DNA of 64,000 nucleotides, from NCBI GenBank assembly GCA_036272935.1, contig DATAXP010000008.1, forward strand, positions 1 through 64,000, read 5' to 3'. Source of the DNA: DATAXP01 sp036272935. Lineage in GTDB: Bacteria; Planctomycetota; Planctomycetia; Pirellulales; PNKZ01. Numbering within the stretch: the first letter of the stretch is position 1; every line of letters begins with the position of its first letter. The notes beneath the pieces were generated by a model that did no database searches, was not told the origin of the DNA, and saw nothing but the letters and a program-made list of their open reading frames with translations. Shown here piece by piece: positions 34,612-42,464 of this stretch. The position numbers and the translations under genes are program-made.

Positions 34612-36066
34612 TTATTCAGGCGTTAGGACGCCGCCATCTTCGCGAAACTTGTGCAGCTTGTCCAGCCATTGCGCGACATCTTTGAACCCGAAATCGATGC
34701 TCGCCAGCGACGAAAAGTGCTTCTCGGCCGTGTCGTAATCCTTCAAAAAGACTGCCAGCTTGGCGGCCAGGTAGGTCGCCTCCTTGCGCTGATCCATCTC
34801 GCGCTCGGAGATTTCCTTCGCAGCCAGCTCGAAGTTGCTCAGCGCCAGCTTGTACTGCTTCAATTGGGCCAGGCACTCGCCGAGGAAAAAGTACACCAGC
34901 CCCTTGCGCTTCAGGTCGCTGCGGCACTCCTGGAACAGCTTAATCGCCTCGCCGAATTTCTTGGCTCGCTTCAGTCGCAGGGCTAGCTCGTACTTGTAGC
35001 CGATGTTCGTGGGGTAACGATCGCAACGGCTGGTGTAGATTTTGATTTCCGTGCCGTTCAGCTCTGCGGCCATCTTTTTGTATAGACTGACCGCTTCCTC
35101 GGTGCGCTCCTCGCGGGCTTTCTTCTCGGCGACGATCAACTGCTGCTTGGCCTGCCGCAGTTGCACGTCCTCGAGCCGTTCGCGGATCAGCACGTCGCCG
35201 CCGGAAGCTTCGAGCGCGCGGGTCAGGATCGTCTCGGCCTTCTCGAACTGCTCCTGCCGCTGATACATGTCGTTCAACTCGACGTACGGCGCCGTGTTGG
35301 CCGGGTCTTTCTCGATCGCTCGCAGCAAGCGCTCCTCGGGCGACAGACGCGTGTCTTCGTCATCGTCGGCGAACTTATCGGCGCGGACGTCCTTGGTCGT
35401 GGAGGCCGATTCGTAGCCACCCTTGTGGATCGTCTTCTCGACCGACAGATTGCTCATCGCCCGGGTTGCTTCCTCGTCGGCGGGCTTGACGTTTTTCACG
35501 CGCTGCCAGGCGTTGAGTGCATCGTCGAACCGCCCCAGTCGACCGAGCGCCCGGGCATATACCCGGTTCACGTTCACGTCGGTCGTATTCCCTTCGTAGG
35601 CCACCTTCAAGAACTCCAGTTGGCATTCGTCGAATTCCAACTGTTCGCATGCGTTGCCGATGTCGATCAGCGCCGCCGCATCCCAAGGGTTGACCTTCAA
35701 CACCTCCAGGCCGCCGGTGATGACTGCCAGCCAGTGCTTCTGCACGACCGACTTTTTGATGGCGGCCTTCGACCCGGCGGTCTTCAGCCCCGCCATCGCG
35801 CCCACCTTCTTCGGGTTGTTGTTATACTTTTTTTGGAGATTCGCGAGAAAGCTTCGCACGTAGACCGGGTTGGCAGGATCGCCGACAACGCATTGCGTGT
35901 ACATGTCGGTGGCGTAGTCGAACTGCCCGGCTGCGGCGACCTTTGCCCCTTGCTCAAAGCACATTTGCAAGCGTCGGCGCTTGGCCGGCGAGAGCGGCTC
36001 GGCGCCGCCCTTGTTGGCTTGGGCGGGTTGTTTCGATTGGTCGCCAGGCGATCCAGCGGTGGCCAT
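34612..36066 (-). CDS. TPR-repeat protein
   Basis: The start at 36066 (MATAGSPGDQSK) is chosen for its disordered Ala/Gln/Lys-rich N-terminus, as the 15-residue extension upstream has no family likeness. Tetratricopeptide repeats run through about residues 60-460, with an Asp/Glu-rich break around 230-250 and a coiled-coil stretch at about 290-320 (RLEDVQLRQAKQQLIVAEKK). There is no signal peptide, so the protein is probably cytoplasmic and a scaffold. The family is found as a conserved single-copy gene in planctomycetes as far as I recall; function unknown. 484 aa. Confidence 0.85.
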   Translation of the reverse strand: MATAGSPGDQSKQPAQANKGGAEPLSPAKRRRLQMCFEQGAKVAAAGQFDYATDMYTQCVVGDPANPVYVRSFLANLQKKYNNNPKKVGAMAGLKTAGSKAAIKKSVVQKHWLAVITGGLEVLKVNPWDAAALIDIGNACEQLEFDECQLEFLKVAYEGNTTDVNVNRVYARALGRLGRFDDALNAWQRVKNVKPADEEATRAMSNLSVEKTIHKGGYESASTTKDVRADKFADDDEDTRLSPEERLLRAIEKDPANTAPYVELNDMYQRQEQFEKAETILTRALEASGGDVLIRERLEDVQLRQAKQQLIVAEKKAREERTEEAVSLYKKMAAELNGTEIKIYTSRCDRYPTNIGYKYELALRLKRAKKFGEAIKLFQECRSDLKRKGLVYFFLGECLAQLKQYKLALSNFELAAKEISEREMDQRKEATYLAAKLAVFLKDYDTAEKHFSSLASIDFGFKDVAQWLDKLHKFREDGGVLTPE

Positions 36067-36166
36067 GTTCGGCTCGCGTGCGAAGGCAAAAACAGAACAC
36101 CGATCCAACATCTAAGTTTAACAGCGCGGCACCGTAAGACAATCGCCTGTCAAGTGATCCGCACGC

Positions 36167-37708
36167 ATGGCTAACCAACGGCAAATATGTCCGGGGCGCG
36201 TATATCTCGTCGGCGCCGGTCCCGGCGACCCGGGACTAATCACGCTGCGCGGCGTCGAGTGCCTGGGCGAGGCCGATGAGGTGCTTTACGACTATCTGGT
36301 GAACCCGCGTATCCTCGACCATGCACCTTCCGCCGCGCGGCGCGTGTGCCTGGGCCGCCATGGACGCGATCGGCTGTTGTCGCAGGATGAGATCAACCGG
36401 CTGCTGATCGATGCAGCCTGGGCCGGAAGCACCGTCGTGCGGCTCAAGGGGGGCGACCCGGCGATCTTCGGCCGGCTGGCCGACGAGGCCGCCGCCCTGG
36501 TCGAGGCGGGCGTGCCGATCGAAATCGTGCCTGGCATCACCGCTGTGCTGGCCGCCGGCAGCTACGCGGGCATTCCTCTCACCGATCGGCAGCACGCTAG
36601 CGCCGTGGCGCTGGTCACCGGCCGCCAGAGCGACTCCGAGCCTCCTTCGTCGGCGGAGCTGGCCGCACTCGCCCAATTCCCGGGAACGCTGGTCTTCTAC
36701 ATGGGCACGACGACCGCCGCAGAGTGGACCAGTGGCCTTATCGCCGCGGGCAAGCCAGCCGATACGCCAGCAGTGATTGTGCGCCGCTGCACCTGGCCCG
36801 ATCAGCTCACGATCGGCTGCACGCTCGGCACCGTGGCCGACGAAGTGGCGCGTCGCAAATTGCGCCCGCCAGCGATTGTAGTCGTCGGGGAGGTGGCTTC
36901 CGCGGCCGACGCGGCGATCAACTGGTTCGTTCGCCGGTCGCTGCACGGCGTGCGCGTGCTGGTGACCCGGCCGCGAGGGCAGGCCGTGGAGTTGAGTTCG
37001 CGGCTGGAGCGACTGGGGGCCGAAGTGCTCGCGCAGCCGGCGATCGAGATTCTTCCACCCGACGATTGGGCTCCGGTCGATCGAGCGCTTGGGCAGATCG
37101 CCGATTACGATTGGCTGGTGTTCTCCAGCGCCAACGGAGTGCGGATGCTGCTCGATCGGCTCGAACACAGCGGCGGCGACCTGCGGCGGCTCGGAAGCGT
37201 TCGGCTCGCGGCGATCGGGCCAGGCACCGCCGACGCGCTCGCCGATTACCACTTGCGCGCCGATGTGCAGCCCGAAGAGTTTCGAGCCGAGGCGTTGGCC
37301 GCCGCCCTGGCCGGCGAGGCCCGCGGGCGACGGTTTCTGCTGGCCCGCGCGAGCCGCGGCCGCGAAGTGCTCGCCGAGCAGTTGCGTGCCGCCGGCGGGT
37401 TGGTCGAGCAGGTGGTCGTGTACCGAAGCGAGGATGTGCGCAAGCCTGATCCTGAAGTCGCCGCAGCGCTTGCCGCCGGGAAGATCGACTTTGTCACGGT
37501 CACCAGTTCGGCGATTGCCCGGTCGCTGGCCGCCATGTTCGGCCCCGGCCTGGCTAAGTCGCGGCTGGCGAGCATCAGCCCGATCACGTCGGCAACGCTG
37601 CGGGAACTGGGCTTCGAAGCAGCCGCCGAAGCCCGCCAATACACGCTTGAAGGCGTCGTCGAGGCGATCGTGAACATTAGCCCCCGGCGCGTCGCCGGGG
37701 GTACCTAG
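36167..37708 (+). CDS. Uroporphyrinogen-III C-methyltransferase / uroporphyrinogen-III synthase fusion
   Basis: Residues 1 to about 255 form a SUMT (CobA) domain with YLVGAGPGDPGLITLRG and VVRLKGGDPAIFGR. Residues about 265 to 505 form a HemD domain with VRVLVTRPRGQA near its start. The fusion makes uroporphyrinogen III and methylates it to precorrin-2, for siroheme or cobalamin, from one polypeptide. Such CobA-HemD fusions are known in several phyla. The gene is divergent from the TPR gene and stands alone; its stop overlaps the convergent small gene by four bases. Confidence 0.94.
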   Translation: MANQRQICPGRVYLVGAGPGDPGLITLRGVECLGEADEVLYDYLVNPRILDHAPSAARRVCLGRHGRDRLLSQDEINRLLIDAAWAGSTVVRLKGGDPAIFGRLADEAAALVEAGVPIEIVPGITAVLAAGSYAGIPLTDRQHASAVALVTGRQSDSEPPSSAELAALAQFPGTLVFYMGTTTAAEWTSGLIAAGKPADTPAVIVRRCTWPDQLTIGCTLGTVADEVARRKLRPPAIVVVGEVASAADAAINWFVRRSLHGVRVLVTRPRGQAVELSSRLERLGAEVLAQPAIEILPPDDWAPVDRALGQIADYDWLVFSSANGVRMLLDRLEHSGGDLRRLGSVRLAAIGPGTADALADYHLRADVQPEEFRAEALAAALAGEARGRRFLLARASRGREVLAEQLRAAGGLVEQVVVYRSEDVRKPDPEVAAALAAGKIDFVTVTSSAIARSLAAMFGPGLAKSRLASISPITSATLRELGFEAAAEARQYTLEGVVEAIVNISPRRVAGGT

Positions 37709-37887
37709 CGCTGCTCGCGGAACGTGCGCCAGCTAAGATACCCGAGCACCACGGCACAAACGAGGAACCCGTAGTCCATCTTCGGGCTCGCCTTACGGAA
37801 TGGGCCGATAGGGGTCAGATCGAGGCCAAACAGCAGCAGCAGGGCGATGGCGACGATCAGTGCGATGATGGAAAACGCTTTGCCCAT
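37705..37887 (-). CDS. Small two-helix membrane protein (60 aa)
   Basis: The start at 37887 gives MGKAFSIIALIVAIALLLLF, a hydrophobic segment, then a short polar loop with PIGPFRKASPKMDYG and a second hydrophobic segment ending in a basic WRTFREQR. A membrane protein with both ends probably cytoplasmic or both outside is likely. The longer reading to 38121 would run through the aminotransferase gene on the opposite strand and is not credible. I recall similar short proteins in planctomycetes, without known function. Confidence 0.7.
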   Translation of the reverse strand: MGKAFSIIALIVAIALLLLFGLDLTPIGPFRKASPKMDYGFLVCAVVLGYLSWRTFREQR

Positions 37888-37956
37888 CGGCGAGCTTAGT
37901 CCTGGCGCGTCGGGATGCTTCGAGCGCCTAGTATAGTCAGCCACGGGCGGTGGGGA

Positions 37957-39120
37957 ATGGGCGCAAACGACGATACCCTGGTCCGGCAGTTCCGCAGCCA
38001 CATGCCGGTGGCCGAGCGATGGGCTTATTTCGATCATGCGGCAGTCGCGCCGATCCCCGAGACCGCCCGCAGCGTCTACGCCCAATGGGTCGACGACGTG
38101 GCCCAGCACGGCGACGTGCACTGGCCACGCTGGGCCAGCCAGCTCGAACAGGTGCGGGGCAGCGCTGCCCGGCTGCTCGGTGCCGATCCGGTCGAGATCG
38201 CCTTGATTCGCAACACCACCGAAGGGGTGAACCTGGTCGCCGAGGGGTTCCCATGGCGCGCGGGGGACAACGTCGTCACGTTGGCCGACGAGTTCCCCAC
38301 GAACCTGTACCCGTGGATGAACCTGGCGGCCCGAGGCGTCGAGTGCCGCCGGGTGCCGACCGCCCTGGGACGTTACGACCTGGCCGATCTGGCTGCCGCG
38401 TGCGACGGTCGCACCCGGCTAATCGCGATCAGTTGGGTGAACTACGCTACGGGCTGGCGGAACAACCTGGCCGACGTCGCCGCCCTGGCCCACGAGCGTG
38501 GCGCGCTGTTGTTCGTCGACGCGATCCAGGGGCTGGGTGTGTTGCCGCTGGATGCCGGGCAGGTGCCGATCGACTTTCTGGCGGCCGATGGTCACAAGTG
38601 GCTATTGGGCCCCGAAGGGGCGGGAATCCTTTTCATCCGTCGCGGGCATCTCGACCTGCTGCGCCCGCTGGGCGTGGGTTGGAACAGCGTGGTGCATGCC
38701 CAGGACTTCTCGCGGATCGAGCTGACTCTGAAGCCCTCGGCCAGCCGTTACGAAGGGGGAACGTACAACATGGGCGGGCTGCTGGCCCTGGGGGCGAGTA
38801 TCGACCTGCTGCTGTCGCTGGGGATCGATCGCAACGAGCGCCGGGTGCTCGATTACACCGACGAGTGCTGCCAGCGGCTAACTGCGATAGGAGCCCGGAT
38901 CGTTAGTTGCCGCGCGCCGGCGCGGCGCAGCGGTATTGTGACATTTGAGCTGCCGGAAGCCGATCCGACCGCAGCACGCCGCGCCTGCCTCGATGCCGGC
39001 GTCGCGTTGAGTTGCCGCGGGGGACGGCTTAGGATCAGTCCGCACGCTTACAACGACGAGGCCGACCTGGATCGCCTTGTCGCAGCGCTCGGTCCGTTCG
39101 CCAAAACAATCCGGCCATGA
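37957..39120 (+). CDS. Aminotransferase class V (cysteine desulfurase-like)
   Basis: A PLP fold type I enzyme with Schiff-base Lys214 in DGHKWLLGPEG and Asp188 (FVDAIQGLG) contacting the pyridine nitrogen. It resembles SufS/CsdA-like or isopenicillin-epimerase-like class V members; the Cys-bearing loop of true cysteine desulfurases is not obvious. The ATG at 37957 is preferred over one 42 bases upstream since AERWAYFDHAA is the normal start of the family. It overlaps the downstream membrane protein gene by four bases (ATGA). Substrate not assignable. Confidence 0.88.
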   Translation: MGANDDTLVRQFRSHMPVAERWAYFDHAAVAPIPETARSVYAQWVDDVAQHGDVHWPRWASQLEQVRGSAARLLGADPVEIALIRNTTEGVNLVAEGFPWRAGDNVVTLADEFPTNLYPWMNLAARGVECRRVPTALGRYDLADLAAACDGRTRLIAISWVNYATGWRNNLADVAALAHERGALLFVDAIQGLGVLPLDAGQVPIDFLAADGHKWLLGPEGAGILFIRRGHLDLLRPLGVGWNSVVHAQDFSRIELTLKPSASRYEGGTYNMGGLLALGASIDLLLSLGIDRNERRVLDYTDECCQRLTAIGARIVSCRAPARRSGIVTFELPEADPTAARRACLDAGVALSCRGGRLRISPHAYNDEADLDRLVAALGPFAKTIRP

Positions 39121-39647
39121 GCAACAACCCGTACGAATCGCCGATTTCGGGGAATCCTCAATTCGAGGACGGCTCTGGTAGTGGAGCCGAGCCGCGCGGT
39201 TGGGCGAAGCACATTCGGATCGTCGCCGGGCTGATGATCGCGCAGGGCGCGTTGTTGTTCGTCGTCGGTGCGGTGAGTCTGTTTTTCTTTACGCGCATGT
39301 TTAATGATGAAAAGTTTCTTGAGCAGTTGCGCATCCAACAGGAACGGCAAGGAAACCAGGCTGCCCCAATTACTCCCGAAACGATGCAGCGCTGGATGGT
39401 GCGTTCATATCGGGCGATCGGTGGTCTTACTATGGCCGTTGCCTTGTTCAATGTCGTTGCCGGCTGGCGAAACTTCTTTTATCGCGGGCGCGTGATGGGT
39501 GTTTTCGCGCTGGTCTCGAGTCTGGCAGCCATGTTCACGTGCTACTGTTTCCCAACGGCTGTGATCCTACTGGTGTACGGTCTGCTCGTTTACTTGAGCG
39601 CTGACGGCCAGGCGGCATTCGCGTCGCGCAGCGCAGCAACCGCTTAA
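39117..39647 (+). CDS. Hypothetical membrane protein starting SNNPYESP
   Basis: The N-terminal MSNNPYESPISGN is a start seen in many small planctomycete membrane proteins. Three to four hydrophobic segments follow (about 33-58, 99-118, 125-145, 145-165), with a charged loop between the first and second. The start overlaps the aminotransferase stop as ATGA, so it is translationally coupled. No function is known. The coaD gene follows after 24 bases and may be in the same unit. Confidence 0.75.
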   Translation: MSNNPYESPISGNPQFEDGSGSGAEPRGWAKHIRIVAGLMIAQGALLFVVGAVSLFFFTRMFNDEKFLEQLRIQQERQGNQAAPITPETMQRWMVRSYRAIGGLTMAVALFNVVAGWRNFFYRGRVMGVFALVSSLAAMFTCYCFPTAVILLVYGLLVYLSADGQAAFASRSAATA

Positions 39648-39671
39648 TTCATCGATCGAAGGCCGATTCGC

Positions 39672-40187
39672 ATGTCCGAACCCAAGCCTCGCACCGCGGT
39701 CTACACCGGCTCGTTCGACCCGATCACGCTCGGGCACCTGAATATCATCGAGCGCGCCAGCACGCTGGTCGATCGGCTGGTCGTGGGCGTGGGGGTCAAC
39801 GCCGAGAAGCAACCGCTGTTCTCGCCCGAGGAGCGCGTCGAGCTAGTCCACCGCACCACGCGCTGCTGGCCGAACGTCGAGGTGCGGCAGTTCACGGGGC
39901 TGGCGGTGAATTTTGTCCGCGAGTGCGGCGCCCGCGTGATGATCCGCGGCGTCCGGCCGCTGCAAGACCTCGAAACCGAATTGACGATGATGGTCGCCAA
40001 TCGCCAGCTCGACCCAGGCATCGAGACGGTCGTGCTGATGGCCGACAAGGAGTTCTCGCACGTCAGCAGCTCGCTGATCAAGCAAATCGCCCCGCTCGCC
40101 AGCGATGAAGAACTCTCACACTTCGTGCCCAAGGAAGTGGTCGAAGCACTGCGGCTAAAGGCGAAGAGCACTGCTGCCCAACGATAG
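39672..40187 (+). CDS. coaD: Pantetheine-phosphate adenylyltransferase
   Basis: The nucleotidyl-transferase motif GSFDPITLGHL (Thr-x-Gly-His) is near the start, and RGVRPLQDLETEL and the ISxT-like SHVSSSLIKQ signature follow. The 171-residue length is normal. The enzyme transfers AMP from ATP to 4'-phosphopantetheine in coenzyme A synthesis, in the cytoplasm. It is part of a plus-strand group with the aminotransferase and the membrane protein. Confidence 0.96.
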   Translation: MSEPKPRTAVYTGSFDPITLGHLNIIERASTLVDRLVVGVGVNAEKQPLFSPEERVELVHRTTRCWPNVEVRQFTGLAVNFVRECGARVMIRGVRPLQDLETELTMMVANRQLDPGIETVVLMADKEFSHVSSSLIKQIAPLASDEELSHFVPKEVVEALRLKAKSTAAQR

Positions 40188-40262
40188 GGGCTGTTCGTTT
40201 CGGCGCAGCTTGCGTTAAGCTTGTTGTCGTCAGGAGCAACTATCCGAACGTCAGGTGCTGCC

Positions 40263-41285
40263 ATGCAAAAGCACGACGACAGTGCCCGTTTCCGCCGCTT
40301 GGCGTGGAGAATCTGCTACTGGGCATACGTGCTGGTGCTTGGGCTGGACGCGATCGGCATTGTGGTGATGGTTGTCCAGCCGGCGCCGCCGCAAGATGCG
40401 TCGCGCGCCATCGAGCAAGCGGAGTCGGGCGACGCGATCGCCGAGCGCGAGCTTACTGAACTCCCGGCGTACAAGCTGGCGGTTGACATTGCCGAGAAGT
40501 ACTCCGTAGCCGTGATCATCGAGCCGTGGTGCGAGATGGCACCTGTTTGGCCGCATCGCGGCGAGACGTCGCGCCCAATAGCGGCGCTCGAACCTTCGAT
40601 TCGGGCGCTCCTGCCAGCAGAGCGCACGATAAAATCGTGGCGCCGAGCGGCTCTAGCTGCCAAGCCTGGGGGCCTGCGGCCAGAGTTACCAGCAATCGGA
40701 CAGATGCTGGTCGTGCTGCACGACGAGTTGAGCCTTTACCCCGTCACCTTCATCCAGCGGATCCAATTGCGGCAGATTGTATTGTCGAGAAACGTCGAAG
40801 GACGCGGCGAGGAAATCGCCGCCGCTCATGCCGATGTCGTGAATGCCACGATGCGCTGCGATGCAGAGTGCGTTGCCATCAGCGGACGGGAGTTTGCTCG
40901 CTCGTGCGTACACCACGAGCTGTTTCATTTTTTCGACCATTGGTGCTGCAATCGCTTGCTCGAAGACGACGAATGGACCGACTTGAACTCCGCCGATTTT
41001 GCGTACGGTAAGAGACGGAAGATGAGATTTCTTGCTTTTCTTTCGATTCTGCCGCGCGGCTTTGTAACTGAGTACGCTACGTCGGCAATGGAAGAAGATA
41101 AGGCCGAACTATTCGCCCTGATGGTAGCCAGCCCGTTATTGGTGGATCAGCTAGGCCGGACCGATGAGATCATCCGCGCCAAGGTGCAGCTTCTTAAAAT
41201 GCGCCTCGATAAGTCGTTCCCCGCGATGGCGCAGGACTTCTGGGAAGCCGCGGCCGCCCGGCACGACGAACCCGCCGCAGATTGA
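40263..41285 (+). CDS. Membrane-anchored putative zinc metallopeptidase
   Basis: An N-terminal membrane segment (about 18-38) is followed by an extracytoplasmic domain. The motif HHELFHFFDH holds HExxH (His218, Glu219, His222) and a nearby His226; EEDKAELFALM at about 277-287 offers an acidic third ligand. This is the pattern of zinc-binding metallopeptidases distantly like the Mpv17- or DUF-type peptidases; the exact family is not clear. Start at ATG 40263 is chosen in place of an upstream in-frame start at 40221. Codon use looks less GC-rich than coaD. Confidence 0.65.
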   Translation: MQKHDDSARFRRLAWRICYWAYVLVLGLDAIGIVVMVVQPAPPQDASRAIEQAESGDAIAERELTELPAYKLAVDIAEKYSVAVIIEPWCEMAPVWPHRGETSRPIAALEPSIRALLPAERTIKSWRRAALAAKPGGLRPELPAIGQMLVVLHDELSLYPVTFIQRIQLRQIVLSRNVEGRGEEIAAAHADVVNATMRCDAECVAISGREFARSCVHHELFHFFDHWCCNRLLEDDEWTDLNSADFAYGKRRKMRFLAFLSILPRGFVTEYATSAMEEDKAELFALMVASPLLVDQLGRTDEIIRAKVQLLKMRLDKSFPAMAQDFWEAAAARHDEPAAD

Positions 41286-41313
41286 TGGCCGATCAAAGAA
41301 GCGGAATGAACGG

Positions 41314-41377
41314 ATGGTCAATGGCCATTGGAAAATTCAGATTGCGATCGGCCATCGACGATTTTCCATTGACCAAT
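41314..41377. repeat. Imperfect inverted repeat after the metallopeptidase gene
   Basis: ATGGTCAATGG ... ATTGGAAAAT (41314-41336) is followed by ATTTTCCATTGACCAAT (41361-41377), which is its inverse apart from a seven-base interruption. This is a dispersed-repeat type of sequence with TCAATGG units. It lies between the metallopeptidase stop and the EF-G remnant and may terminate transcription in either direction. Confidence 0.55.
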
Positions 41378-41406
41378 GTTGCCATCACGCCATTTGGACG
41401 AGCCAA

Positions 41407-41548
41407 TCAATCCTCTTCTTCTTCTTTCGCCAGCACGGCTTTTTCGACGATTTCTTTCTGCACGTTGCCGGGCAGCACGTCGTAGTGGCTGAACTTCCAT
41501 TGTGCAGATCCCCTAGCCTCGGCTAGCATCGCTTAGCCTGCGGGTTGG
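41407..41548 (-). pseudogene. Decayed second copy of the 3' end of the EF-G-like gene
   Basis: On the minus strand the last 30 codons read FSHYDVLPGNVQKEIVEKAV then LAKEEEED and a stop, nearly the same as the C-terminus of the intact gene at 42465 (ELSHYDVVPGNVQKEIVDKA). Most differences near the stop are at third codon positions. Further from the stop the match becomes poorer, with a one-base insertion and a Gln-to-stop change in the GGQGSF motif, and it fades at about 41548. Its far end overlaps the last codons of the gene at 41523-42449. Confidence 0.8.
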
Positions 41549-42449
41549 GAGATTCGACATCCGCTTTCCGCTCGCGCCACTCTAGAACAGCGTCGTAGTA
41601 CTTGCCGTATGTCCAGGGGTAGCGTTCCTTATCGCTGAAATAATCTCGCCAATGGTCGAGCGTTCCCCACCAATTCATGTACCAAGTCGCTGGTTCGGTC
41701 AACACTTTTTCGTCGCGGGCCCATGGAAGGAATTCCGTCACGTAAAACGCCTTGAGCTTGTCGACTGCTTGGAACTCGGCGCGTAGCATCCCTTCGACGT
41801 ACTGCTCCGTGGTGACAGTGCCGAGAATCGCCGCGACGTGCAATCTTAGAAACTCGCTAGAGTTCTCCAGGTTGTAAAACTCGAACACGAGCCCCGCCCA
41901 TAGCCAGCTAAAAACATCGGCGTATGGCTTACCATCTTTATCGTTAGGCTCTTTGGCAAGCCGGATGCGGGGAGGTGCGTCGCCGAGTGCAATATCGTGC
42001 TCCGCGTAGTGCCCTTTTTCATTTTGGCTCGGTGGCCGGCAATCCCATTCGGTACGTATGCCGATCCCTTCGCCCGCGAAGCGCCTGACCGTCCATCGAT
42101 AGATAGGGCTATCGGTAATACCATGCTGCGCCATCTCTGGACGATCTTTAAGCAACTGCTGCATCTGGTGTTCGCCGTACGCGATGTCGTCGGTGGATAG
42201 ATCGCCTTCGCTTATGTAGCTTCGCTGATTCCAGACCTCCGGTGCCGTTATCGCGATCGCCGCTTCATACTCGGCAACCGCCGCGTCGTGCCTTCCCTCG
42301 CTGAGATTGATTTCTGCGAGCGTCGCTAGTCCCGTCGCGAGGATCGTACCGCGTGCAACGTCGTTTTCCTGCCCCAAGCTCTGCGAGCTCGAAGGCTGCA
42401 CTGCCTGCATGAGCATTGCCGCAGCGACGATGGCGCGCAGAACATCCAT
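41523..42449 (-). CDS. Exported hypothetical protein enclosed by duplicated EF-G 3' ends
   Basis: The protein (308 aa) begins with a signal-peptide-like MDVLRAIVAAAMLMQAVQPS and continues with an alpha-helical, TPR-like segment (about 30-75, GLATLAEINLSEGRHDAAVA) and a long region rich in Trp, Tyr and acidic residues. I recognise no family. It is 15 bases downstream of the EF-G-like gene and its stop lies within a decayed copy of that gene's 3' end, so the last seven codons (NPQAKRC) may be borrowed EF-G sequence. The base composition is lower in GC than its neighbours. Transfer or duplication is likely. Confidence 0.7.
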   Translation of the reverse strand: MDVLRAIVAAAMLMQAVQPSSSQSLGQENDVARGTILATGLATLAEINLSEGRHDAAVAEYEAAIAITAPEVWNQRSYISEGDLSTDDIAYGEHQMQQLLKDRPEMAQHGITDSPIYRWTVRRFAGEGIGIRTEWDCRPPSQNEKGHYAEHDIALGDAPPRIRLAKEPNDKDGKPYADVFSWLWAGLVFEFYNLENSSEFLRLHVAAILGTVTTEQYVEGMLRAEFQAVDKLKAFYVTEFLPWARDEKVLTEPATWYMNWWGTLDHWRDYFSDKERYPWTYGKYYDAVLEWRERKADVESPNPQAKRC

Positions 42450-42464
42450 GGCCGAAGACTCCCG

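Noticed and set aside
37888..38121. Longer form of the 60-residue membrane protein
   Set aside because: It would overlap the aminotransferase coding strand for over 150 bases and has no membrane character before MGKAF.
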